From contig JALHLU010000002.1 in assembly GCA_022844345.1 (NCBI GenBank), forward strand, positions 351,028-415,027: DNA of 64,000 nucleotides. The letters are read 5' to 3'. Made by a program: the position numbers and the translations under genes. Position 1 is the stretch's first letter. Every line of letters starts with the position of its first letter. The notes beneath the pieces were generated by a model. That model was given only the letters and a program-made list of their open reading frames with translations. It was not told the origin of the DNA and ran no database searches. Shown here in pieces: positions 44,925 through 52,690 of the stretch. Origin of the DNA: Hyphomonadaceae bacterium. Its GTDB lineage: Bacteria; Pseudomonadota; Alphaproteobacteria; Caulobacterales; Hyphomonadaceae.

Positions 44925-46103
44925 CTAGCGGCCGATCGTGATCTGCACTTCCGCGCGGCGGTTCAGCGGCTCGCGGGTGCCGTCCGGACGCGGCTCAGCC
45001 GGTTCCGATTCGCCCTTGGCGACGGTCGTGATCGACGATTCCGGCACGCCGGCGGCAACCATGGCAGCCTTCACGCCATCAGCACGACGCACGGACAGAC
45101 GATCATTGTAGGCCGAACCACCCGACGAGTCGGTGTGACCTTCGATCGTCGAAACCGTGACCCGGCATCCACCGGTGCGCGCGCGCGCCACGGCGGCATT
45201 GATCGTGTCAACGTTAACTGCGGTGAGATCGGAGCGATCCCACTCGAAGTAGACCACGAACGGCGCCGGCTGCTGAGCGCAAGTCTGGGCCTGCTGCTGC
45301 TCCTGGGTGGGAGGCGGCGGCGGGGCCGGAGGCGGCGGCGGAGGAGGCGGCGGAGGCGGCGGCGGAGGCGGAGGCGGAGGCGGAGGCGGAGGCGGCGGAG
45401 CCGGCGGCGGCGGGGCCGCGAACTGCCAACGCAGGCCAGCCGTGATCGAATGGTCCTGATAGGACGAATCGTAGGTCGCGGCGGCGAGGCCTTCGTAAGA
45501 AAGTTCCGGAGCGTCGAGGAAGGCGTAGCCGAGGTCGAGCGTCAGCTGATCGCCCATCTTGATGCCGAAGCCGGCGAGAATGTTGTAGGCCCAGCTCGTA
45601 TCGCTGTCGTCAAAACCGTTGGCAGCGACGCCCGTGCCGGTGGCATAGAGCGTAGCCACGCGGCTGTCGACGCGCGCTCCGCCAATACCAACACCGAGGT
45701 ACGGCTGGATCGTGCCTTCACGGTTGAAGTCCTGAATAACGTTGAACATCAGGTTCGTGACGCGCGTGGATCCCGCACCGTTGGGGCCAACCGTGCCGGC
45801 GGGCTGGAGGCCGAGGAAGGTGTCCGGAACGTCAAGTTTGATGTTGCGGTAGCCAGCCACGCCTTCGAGGCGGATTCCATTCTCGAGGCCGTAGCCGAGG
45901 CCGAGGCCGAACACCGGATCAACTTCCGGAGCAGCGCGCAGGTCGATGCGGCCGTTGCCGCCCGGTGACGCGTCAACGTCCTGGATACCGTCGACAACAA
46001 AGCCGGCTTTGCCGGACCCGTACCAACCATCCTGTGCATAGGCAGTTGCGCCTGCAGACACCATTGTGGCGGCCGCGGTGGCGCACATAAGTGCTTTTTT
46101 CAT
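44925..46103 (-). CDS. OmpA-type outer-membrane protein with polyproline linker
   Basis: The 392-aa protein has a signal peptide (about 1-23, ending ATAYA-QD), an N-terminal eight-strand beta-barrel (about 24-230), a Pro-rich linker of about 37 residues with a run of about 25 prolines, and a C-terminal OmpA domain (about 280-392). The last holds FVVYFEWDRSDLT, STIEGHTDSSGGSAYNDRLSVRRADGVKAAM and RRAEVQI, the peptidoglycan-binding site. The linker DNA (45308-45418) is a GGC/GGA repeat. It should link the outer membrane to peptidoglycan. Confidence 0.95.
   Translation of the reverse strand: MKKALMCATAAATMVSAGATAYAQDGWYGSGKAGFVVDGIQDVDASPGGNGRIDLRAAPEVDPVFGLGLGYGLENGIRLEGVAGYRNIKLDVPDTFLGLQPAGTVGPNGAGSTRVTNLMFNVIQDFNREGTIQPYLGVGIGGARVDSRVATLYATGTGVAANGFDDSDTSWAYNILAGFGIKMGDQLTLDLGYAFLDAPELSYEGLAAATYDSSYQDHSITAGLRWQFAAPPPPAPPPPPPPPPPPPPPPPPPPPPPPPAPPPPPTQEQQQAQTCAQQPAPFVVYFEWDRSDLTAVNVDTINAAVARARTGGCRVTVSTIEGHTDSSGGSAYNDRLSVRRADGVKAAMVAAGVPESSITTVAKGESEPAEPRPDGTREPLNRRAEVQITIGR
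45308..45418. repeat. GGC/GGA purine-rich repeat coding polyproline
   Basis: About 110 bases of near-tandem GGC and GGA triplets on the plus strand, the reverse complement of Pro codons (mixed CCG/CCT/CCC) in the OmpA linker. The G-rich strand could form G-quadruplexes, and the repeat is prone to slippage and so to length variation. Confidence 0.85.
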
Positions 46104-46500
46104 TACCGTTCCCCTTGACTAAGGTATTCCCCGGCGGCCGTGGGCCGGCACCGGAGTGTCAACGCGGTCGCCCCGCATTCTGATCCCGGGTTACACGCTT
46201 TTTTTTGGATTGGCGATACGATCGGTGACCGCGAGGGCGGCCTTCCCTGCATTTTCGGCTCGAAAGGGGCGGCAGGGCAACAACGTTTCCTGTTTGCAAT
46301 CCGGCAGTCGACCACCGGGGACCAAAATCCGGGCCTGGCGCTCGCTTTTCGCCCGCAACGCGAATCGCGGGCGCCCCAAAATTGCAGTTCCCGTCCGACC
46401 GGTGACCTTTGAGCGACCGAAGTCCTTCCGTAGGCGGAATCAGCCCGCTCGACCGGCAAGTCCGGCCCCAATGGGAACGGGTCGTGCGACCAAGGCTACC
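46104..46500. other. 397-nt gene-free interval upstream of the OmpA gene
   Basis: No coding frame with a convincing start is seen; the frames present read through in shadow. The stretch must hold the OmpA promoter. It has TTGACA near 46157 on the minus strand, but I found no matching -10 box at 16-18 nt. A T8 run occurs near 46201. Confidence 0.5.
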
Positions 46501-46953
46501 TTAAGCCAACTTTCGCCGAGCCCGGCCGACCGCCGCGTCAAGGGCCGAAAGGAATGCCGAACGATCCTTCGGAGAGAAGGGTTTCGGCCCCGAGGTTATT
46601 TCGCCGAAGGAGCGCAGGTGCTCCATCAATCCGCGTGTGGCGAGGGCCGAACCGATCATGTCCGTGGTGAAGACCTTTGCGGTAGGCGACAGGGCCTCTG
46701 CCCCCTTCTCAAGGGCGCGGGCCGCCAACGGAATGTCGTTCGTGACAACGACGTCTCCGGGCGCCGCCCGCTCTGCGATCCAGTCGTCGGCAGCGTCCGC
46801 GCCGGCGTCCACCAGCACAAACCGGATCCGGGATTCCGCAGGTGTGCGGATGAAGGAATTGGCGATGACGAAAACTTCCCAGCCGATACGCCGGGCGACC
46901 TTGTAGACTTCTTCCTTCACGGGACAGGCGTCCGCGTCGACATAGATGGGCAT
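46501..46953 (-). CDS. UPF0178 / DUF188 family protein (YaiI-like)
   Basis: The 150-aa protein starts PIYVDADACPVKEEVYKVA, and continues with VFVIANSFIRTP and GDVVVTNDIPLAARALEKGAEALSP. This matches the UPF0178 (DUF188, YaiI/YqxD) family, thought to be PIN-like nucleases. Conserved Asp residues (YVDAD, DAADDW, VTND) are the PIN-type acidic cluster. The start at 46953 is favoured as the usual N-terminus. Single gene. Confidence 0.88.
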   Translation of the reverse strand: MPIYVDADACPVKEEVYKVARRIGWEVFVIANSFIRTPAESRIRFVLVDAGADAADDWIAERAAPGDVVVTNDIPLAARALEKGAEALSPTAKVFTTDMIGSALATRGLMEHLRSFGEITSGPKPFSPKDRSAFLSALDAAVGRARRKLA

Positions 46954-46992
46954 GGCCGCATTAGGAGCCACGCCCGGCGCTTGTCCAGACGT

Positions 46993-48093
46993 TCACGGCT
47001 TGGGCAGCAACTCGCCCTGCTTCACCTCGTCCGAACCGGCGGGCAGGTCAATGCGCAGGCCGTCCCAACCGATCACCCATTTGTCGGCGGGCCGGACAGC
47101 AGCGACGCCGGCGAAATACGGCGGCAGATTCACCTGCGCGGATGGAATGTGGTGCGTGTAAACAAGGAGCTTCACGCCAGCCTCATTCGCTGTCTGCGCC
47201 GCTTCGAGCGGGCTGATATGATAATCCGGGATGTCGCCCATGACCTGAGCGCCGCGCTCGTTTCCGGCCGCCTTCATCTGCTGCTGCGCCATGCTGATGA
47301 GATTGCCGGCAAGCGATTCCGACACCAGCACGTCGGCGCCCGTCGCATTCTCCGTGAAGTTCGTGGACAAGGCGGTGTCCCCCGAGATGACAACCGATCT
47401 GCCCTTCCAGTCAAAGCGATAGCCAACCGCCGGGCGGATCGGATCGTGATCGACCTCGAACGCCGTGACCGTGAGATCGCCATCGCGCAGGATGACTTCT
47501 TCCGCATCGAGATTGCCGGTGAAGGCGCTCCCGAATTCCTTCGCCACTAGCGGCGACGCCGCGAGGTTGATCAGGGATGAGCCGTGATGCGCCAGGCGCA
47601 GACGGGCATCTTCCTCGTAGGCCAGGTTGAACCCCGCCACCAGGTTCTTGACGCCTCGCGCCCCGTAAACGGGGAGCATCTGCGAGCGGCCAGCCACCAT
47701 CGTCTGCATCCGGAATTCGCCGAGATCGCCGATATGGTCGGAGTGATAGTGGGTGATGAAAATCCCGGCGATGCGGATGCCTGGAAACTGCATTCGCTGG
47801 AGCTGCTCCCAGCTCTCCGGGCCCGTGTCGATCACATAGGCCTTGTCGCCGGCGACCACGATCGTGCAGGCCTTGGCCCGGCCCGGATCGGGCAGCGGCG
47901 AGGATGTGCCGCACAGGATGACACGCATCGCCTTGCCATCGAACACCTCGGTCATCGCCGCATTCATCGGCATCGGGGCGAGCGGGGCGGCGTTGGGATC
48001 CCGGACAACAGGCGGCGCGGCGGTTGGCGCGGAGGCGCAGGCGGCCAGGGCAACCAGGACCCCTGCGGTCGCCAGATATGATGCCAATTTCAT
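46993..48093 (-). CDS. Lipoprotein metallo-beta-lactamase-fold hydrolase
   Basis: The 366-aa protein has a lipoprotein signal (MKLASYLATAGVLVALAAC, Cys at 19) and an MBL domain with HYHSDHIGD (His115, His117, Asp119, His120), the later SGDTALSTN and a C-terminal metal ligand in YTHHIPS. The pattern is similar to RNase Z/arylsulfatase-type MBL proteins. It should be attached to a membrane and act on a small ester or phosphate substrate. GGAGGG precedes the start. Substrate unknown. Confidence 0.88.
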   Translation of the reverse strand: MKLASYLATAGVLVALAACASAPTAAPPVVRDPNAAPLAPMPMNAAMTEVFDGKAMRVILCGTSSPLPDPGRAKACTIVVAGDKAYVIDTGPESWEQLQRMQFPGIRIAGIFITHYHSDHIGDLGEFRMQTMVAGRSQMLPVYGARGVKNLVAGFNLAYEEDARLRLAHHGSSLINLAASPLVAKEFGSAFTGNLDAEEVILRDGDLTVTAFEVDHDPIRPAVGYRFDWKGRSVVISGDTALSTNFTENATGADVLVSESLAGNLISMAQQQMKAAGNERGAQVMGDIPDYHISPLEAAQTANEAGVKLLVYTHHIPSAQVNLPPYFAGVAAVRPADKWVIGWDGLRIDLPAGSDEVKQGELLPKP

Positions 48094-48252
48094 TAGTCGT
48101 ACCCTCCCGAACCTATTGCGTCCGCTTGGTATCAACTAGATCGTGCCACGGATAGCCGGGCGTAACGCAAACGATAGGGCTGCGACTTGTCTGCGCCGAA
48201 CGGTGGGCCAAGTGCGGCAAGGCAAGCGCAATCCGCCTTTTTTGGAAACAAC

Positions 48253-48561
48253 ATGAATCATCAGGTTCTCGCAGCATCGGTCCTGGCGCTCATGGGCAGC
48301 ATGTCTCCGGTATAGGCCGACGATGACCTCTCGCCTGCCCGCCTGCAGAGACTCGATGATCGCGCCGCCGCACGCGGATTCACAATCACCCACGCCAAGG
48401 CCATCGAGATCGCCAGGGCCAATGGCGTCGTCACGCTCCGCGAGGTCGACCTCGAGGACAATGACGAATGGAAGGTCGAAGGCCGCGATGCGGATGGCCG
48501 TGAAATCGAGGTCGAGCTTTCAGCCAGCGATGGCAAGGTGCGCAAGGTTGAGCGCGAGTAG
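48253..48561 (+). pseudogene. PepSY-domain exported protein with in-frame amber codon
   Basis: The frame from ATG 48253 reads a signal peptide MNHQVLAASVLALMGSMSPV, then a TAG at 48313-48315, then continues in the same frame with ADDDLSPARLQRLDDRAAARGFTITHAKAIEIARANGVVTLREVDLEDNDEWKVEGRDADGREIEVELSASDGKVRKVERE to TAG 48559 (positions about 22-102). The two halves join exactly at a signal cleavage site and both are well formed. The mature part is a PepSY fold like that of small periplasmic inhibitors. A single substitution (CAG or TAT to TAG, for example) explains it. Recent inactivation, amber read-through or a sequencing error are all possible. Confidence 0.75.
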
Positions 48562-48576
48562 CACTCAACTTTCTCC

Positions 48577-50577
48577 CTAGGCGAACTCGATCAGCACTTC
48601 GTCGGCGGCGACGCTGGCGCCGGCTGCGGCGCTGACGGTCTTCACGACGCCATCAGCTTCGGCGCGGATGATGTTCTGCATCTTCATTGCTTCGACGATG
48701 CAGACCGCCTCGCCCGCTTTCACGTCCTGCCCCACCGTCACAGCAACAGAAACCACCAGACCCGGCATCGGGCTCATGATCAGCTTCGACGTGTCGGGCT
48801 TTTCCTTTTCGGGCAGGTTGGCGTGCAGTCCGGCCTGGAACGGCGTGCAGATCTTCACGTGGGCCTCGACGCCGAGACGTCGGACGACGAACCCTTCTGC
48901 AGCCTGCGTCAGCGCGAGCGCATACGTCTTGTCGTCGAACACCATCTCCATCAAGCCGAAGCCCGGACGCCACATGGTCGTGAGTGAGTGCGTCTGCCCG
49001 CCTTCGATGAAGGTCACCTCAGCTTCGCCGGGCTGGAACTTCACGCGGATCGGCGTCTGCTTGCGTCCGATGACGGCGACCCAGTCCGAACGCGCGGGCT
49101 TTACCGGCTCGGAGCGGCCGCTGGTCGCCTGCGCGCGCTGGTTGAGGAGTGCGTTGGCATAAGCGGCAGCGGCGATGAACGCGCTCTCGACTTCCTCGGA
49201 GATGTCAGCGCCATGGAACCCGTCGGGAAACTCTTCCTTGATATAGCCGGTCGTGATCTTGCCGGACTGGAACCGCTTCTGATCGAGCACGGCCGCGAGG
49301 AAGGGGGAGTTATCCTGGATGCCCTGGATCTCCAGTCGCTCAAGCGCCTTCACATGTGTGGCGATCGCGGCGTCGCGATCCTTGCCGTGCGTGATCAGCT
49401 TGGCGATCATCGGATCGTAGAACATCGAGATTTCATCGCCCTCGCGTACGCCCGTGTCGATCCGGATCGTGCCTTCGGCGAGCTTGCCTTCAGCGGGGAA
49501 GCGCATGCGCTTCAGGCGGCCGATGCTGGGAAGAAACCCACGGTAGGGGTCTTCGGCGTAGATGCGCGATTCAAGCGCCCAGCCGTTAATCTTCACGTCC
49601 TTCTGCTTGATCGCGAGCTTCTCGCCATAAGCGACGCGGATCATCTGCTCGACGAGGTCATAGCCCGTGATGAGTTCGGTGACGGGGTGCTCGACCTGCA
49701 GGCGCGTGTTCATCTCGAGGAAATAGAAGTTGCGTTGACCATCGACGATGAACTCGACTGTGCCGGCGCTGTCGTACTGGACAGCCTTCGCCAGCGCGAC
49801 GGCCTGCTCGCCCATCGCCTTGCGGGTCTCGGCCGTCAGGAAGGGGGAAGGCGCCTCTTCGAAGACTTTCTGGTTGCGGCGCTGGATCGAGCATTCGCGC
49901 TCGTTGAGGTAGACAATGTTGCCGTGCTTGTCGCCGAGCACCTGGATCTCGATGTGGCGCGGTTGATCTACGAACTTCTCGATGAAGATGCGATCATCCC
50001 CGAACGAGGAGATCGCTTCGGCGCGCGCGCCCTCGAAGCCTTCCTTTGCCTCGGCCGAGTTGAACGCAATGCGCAGGCCCTTGCCGCCGCCGCCCGCCGA
50101 GGCCTTGATCATCACCGGATAGCCGATGGAGTCAGCGATCTTCACCGCCTCCTTTGCATCGGCGATCAGGCCCATATGGCCGGGCACGGTGCTGACGCCT
50201 GCTTCGGCCGCAAACTTCTTCGATGTGATCTTGTCGCCCATCGCCTCGATGGCGTGCGGGTTGGGACCGATGAAGACGATCTTCTCATCCTGCAGCCGCT
50301 TGGCGAAACCAGCGTTCTCCGACAGGAACCCGAAGCCGGGGTGGACCGCTTCCGCGCCCGACTGACGCACGGCGGCGACGATCTTGTCCTGCACGAGATA
50401 GCTCTGGGCTGCTGGCGAGCCGCCGATGTGGATGGCTTCATCTGCCATCTCGACCGCCATCGAGCCTGCATCGGCGTCCGAATAGACGACCACGGTCTTG
50501 ATGCCCATGCGCCGCGCCGTCTTGATCACCCGGCAGGCGATCTCGCCACGGTTGGCGATAAGGATTTTCGAGAACAT
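48577..50577 (-). CDS. pccA: Propionyl-CoA/acetyl-CoA carboxylase biotin subunit
   Basis: The 666-aa chain is the biotin carboxylase plus biotin carrier of acyl-CoA carboxylases. The N-terminus reads MFSKILIANRGEIACRVIKTARRMG; the ATP grasp includes GGGGKGLRI and ERECSIQRRNQKVFEEAPSPFL. The C-terminal biotin site is EAMKMQN with Lys632. Start 50577 is the usual one; the longer frame lacks support. Length and layout match PccA/AccA3. It carboxylates biotin for the PccB subunit encoded at 55693, about 5 kb away. Confidence 0.95.
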   Translation of the reverse strand: MFSKILIANRGEIACRVIKTARRMGIKTVVVYSDADAGSMAVEMADEAIHIGGSPAAQSYLVQDKIVAAVRQSGAEAVHPGFGFLSENAGFAKRLQDEKIVFIGPNPHAIEAMGDKITSKKFAAEAGVSTVPGHMGLIADAKEAVKIADSIGYPVMIKASAGGGGKGLRIAFNSAEAKEGFEGARAEAISSFGDDRIFIEKFVDQPRHIEIQVLGDKHGNIVYLNERECSIQRRNQKVFEEAPSPFLTAETRKAMGEQAVALAKAVQYDSAGTVEFIVDGQRNFYFLEMNTRLQVEHPVTELITGYDLVEQMIRVAYGEKLAIKQKDVKINGWALESRIYAEDPYRGFLPSIGRLKRMRFPAEGKLAEGTIRIDTGVREGDEISMFYDPMIAKLITHGKDRDAAIATHVKALERLEIQGIQDNSPFLAAVLDQKRFQSGKITTGYIKEEFPDGFHGADISEEVESAFIAAAAYANALLNQRAQATSGRSEPVKPARSDWVAVIGRKQTPIRVKFQPGEAEVTFIEGGQTHSLTTMWRPGFGLMEMVFDDKTYALALTQAAEGFVVRRLGVEAHVKICTPFQAGLHANLPEKEKPDTSKLIMSPMPGLVVSVAVTVGQDVKAGEAVCIVEAMKMQNIIRAEADGVVKTVSAAAGASVAADEVLIEFA

Positions 50578-50635
50578 CCACTTCCCCGGCAGGCCCAGAT
50601 TCAGTGACGGCAAAGTGACGATAAGGGCCGTACGG

Positions 50636-51112
50636 TCAAGGCGAATCTGGCGTGGAGGAGGGTGGCGGCTCGTCGCTGTGCCTGAGGCGGGCTTCAAGAA
50701 GCCCCATCCGGTTGGTGACCGACACCAGGAAGGCCGTGGACCACCCGATCAGGAGGAAACCATTTATCCCTTCGATCGCCCCCAGAAGACGGTGCGCGTG
50801 GCCGAGGGTCAGGTCGCCATAACCCAAAGTGGAAAAGCTGGTGGTCGAGAAGTACAGGGCAGACTCCAGGTCGGCGAACTCGCGTAGGCTGATGTACAGG
50901 CCGGCATAGGCCCAGATCTCTACCGTGTGCATGGCGACAAGGCCGAACACGGTAAACAGGATCGTCAAGGCCCTCTGCAGCCCCGTTCCGGCCCGCAGGC
51001 GGCGCGGAAGCCGCGTGTTCAGGACAGCAATGAGCCCGGCAAGGCCGATAAAGTGGAAAACGACCGTGGCGCCCACCATGCCGGTCGCCAGCGCCAGGTT
51101 TTCCGCCAGCAT
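50636..51112 (-). CDS. Two-helix ion-channel protein
   Basis: The 158-aa protein has an N-terminal hydrophobic segment, LNTRLPRRLRAGT loop, two further helices with the filter TTSFSTLGYGDLTLG between them, close to the K+ signature TVGYGD. This is the Ion_trans_2 type of small potassium channel. It is on the same strand as pccA, 58 nt upstream, so coexpression is possible but probably accidental. GGGAGAGG lies just before the ATG. Confidence 0.85.
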   Translation of the reverse strand: MLAENLALATGMVGATVVFHFIGLAGLIAVLNTRLPRRLRAGTGLQRALTILFTVFGLVAMHTVEIWAYAGLYISLREFADLESALYFSTTSFSTLGYGDLTLGHAHRLLGAIEGINGFLLIGWSTAFLVSVTNRMGLLEARLRHSDEPPPSSTPDSP

Positions 51113-51266
51113 GACCTCTCCCTCACGTTGAAAGCGCAGGATACAGCCTCGCGCCAAGCCTTGCACGGCGCGAGATCAAATGCCCCCCGCCGAAAGGTTC
51201 CCACTTTCAGACCTCGTTAACCGGCGACGGGAACACTCCCGCAGCTATCAAACGGGGACGGCGCGG

Positions 51267-51728
51267 ATGATCTTCTTCGGCAGGCACGGATGGACGGGCG
51301 AATCCGGCCGGACCTACACGTTCAAGTGCGCCCTGACCAAGCAGGGCATCCCCGACGATTCCGGCGGAATCTATGTATTCGTCAGGCGCCGCTTCGGCTT
51401 CTTCCTGGAAGCGCTTTATGTGGGCAAGGCTGCGAACCTGCGCGGGCGGCTCGTCGGCCACGAGAAGTGGGGCAAGGCCTGGTGGATCCTCGGCGCGACA
51501 GAGCGACACGTGATGCGTGTTTCCACCGAGAACGAACGCCGCCTGATCGAGGAAGACCTGATCCGCGGCCTCAAGCCGCAAATGAACGACGTGCAGATGC
51601 CGCGCCACGAGAACGACGCGCCCAACACGCCGCAGCTGCGCCAGTCCTGGGAATTCCGCCGTGCCATCGTCAGATGGTTCAAGACGCTGATCGGCCAGGG
51701 CGACAAGAACGGCGCCGTGAAGAACTAG
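51267..51728 (+). CDS. GIY-YIG nuclease-superfamily protein
   Basis: The 153-aa protein has GGIYVFVRRRFGFFLEALYVGKAANLRGRLVGHEKWG (landmark) with GIY, YVG and the conserved Arg in LRGRL, then ENERRLIEEDLIRGLKPQMN with the conserved acidic and Asn residues. This single-domain form is like UPF0213 or small GIY-YIG proteins. The start at 51267 has no strong Shine-Dalgarno; a longer frame from 51180 exists. It meets the dehydrogenase gene by a 4-nt overlap at the 3' ends. Confidence 0.82.
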   Translation: MIFFGRHGWTGESGRTYTFKCALTKQGIPDDSGGIYVFVRRRFGFFLEALYVGKAANLRGRLVGHEKWGKAWWILGATERHVMRVSTENERRLIEEDLIRGLKPQMNDVQMPRHENDAPNTPQLRQSWEFRRAIVRWFKTLIGQGDKNGAVKN

Positions 51729-52690
51729 GCCTGCACAACATTGTCCGGTGTCCTGCCGGAGAGAACCGCCACAATCCCGTCGATCGCAAGTTCGGCCATG
51801 GCTGTACGCGTTTCAATCGTCGCGCTGCCGACGTGGGGAAGCAGGAAAGTGTTCTCGAGGTCGTTGAGACGTGTGTCGAAGTTCGGCTCCTTCTGGAACA
51901 CGTCGAGACCGGCAGAGCCGAGATGACCTGACTTCAAGGCCTCCACCAGCGCTTCCTCGTCCACCAGAGACCCGCGCGCGGAGTTCACGAAGATCGCGCC
52001 TTTCGGCAGCTGCGCGAAACGCTCGCGTGTCATCAGCACGCCCTGCCCGCCGGGAAGGTTCAGGCTGAGCACCTGGCAGTGCGGCAGCATCTCGTCCAGC
52101 GAGGGGAAGTAGCGGGCGCCGGCCTCCAGGTCAGGCGAAAGCCGGTTCCTGTTGTGGTAGAGGATCGGCATGCGGAAGCCGCGCGCGCGATCAGCCACGG
52201 CGCGGCCAATGCGGCCCATCCCGACAATGCCCATGGTTTTCCCGGTGACATCGACGCCGAGGCCCTGGAAGAAACCGTTCCGGATTTTCCAGCCGCCATC
52301 CATGTTGCGCACGTGCGCCTTGGCGCAGCGGGCCGCGCCAAGCAGCAGCAGCATGTGGGTGTCTGCCGTCGCATCGGTTAGTACGTCCGGCGTGTTGCAC
52401 ACGACGATGCCGCGCGCGTTTGCGGCGGCGATGTCGATATGATCATAGCCAACGCTGGTCGTGGCGAGCACGCGCACTGAAGCAGGCAGTTGCGCGATGT
52501 GCTCGGCCCGCATGGGCATGCCCAGCGACATCAGGATGCCATCCGGCTGGTGCTGGTTCGCCAACGCGAGCAGTTCGTCAGTCTTCAGGTGACGCTCGGG
52601 CGCAACGACGACGAACGCCGCCTCGACCCCATCCCGCAGGTGTCGCGGGATTGGGAGCGAGGCGACCAGTCGGCCGAGCTTCGCGATCAT
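51725..52690 (-). CDS. D-isomer-specific 2-hydroxyacid dehydrogenase
   Basis: The 321-aa protein is a GhrB/glycerate dehydrogenase-type enzyme that reduces glyoxylate or hydroxypyruvate. The NAD motif is GKTMGIVGMGRIGRAVADRA, with the catalytic Arg in NSARGSLVDE, Glu in the following helix and His in LLPHVGSAT. It overlaps the MFS gene upstream by 4 nt (ATGA), suggesting uptake and reduction of the same hydroxy- or keto-acid. Confidence 0.92.
   Translation of the reverse strand: MIAKLGRLVASLPIPRHLRDGVEAAFVVVAPERHLKTDELLALANQHQPDGILMSLGMPMRAEHIAQLPASVRVLATTSVGYDHIDIAAANARGIVVCNTPDVLTDATADTHMLLLLGAARCAKAHVRNMDGGWKIRNGFFQGLGVDVTGKTMGIVGMGRIGRAVADRARGFRMPILYHNRNRLSPDLEAGARYFPSLDEMLPHCQVLSLNLPGGQGVLMTRERFAQLPKGAIFVNSARGSLVDEEALVEALKSGHLGSAGLDVFQKEPNFDTRLNDLENTFLLPHVGSATIETRTAMAELAIDGIVAVLSGRTPDNVVQA

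Noticed and set aside
48988-50607. 539-aa plus-strand frame opposite pccA
   Set aside because: Shadow of pccA.
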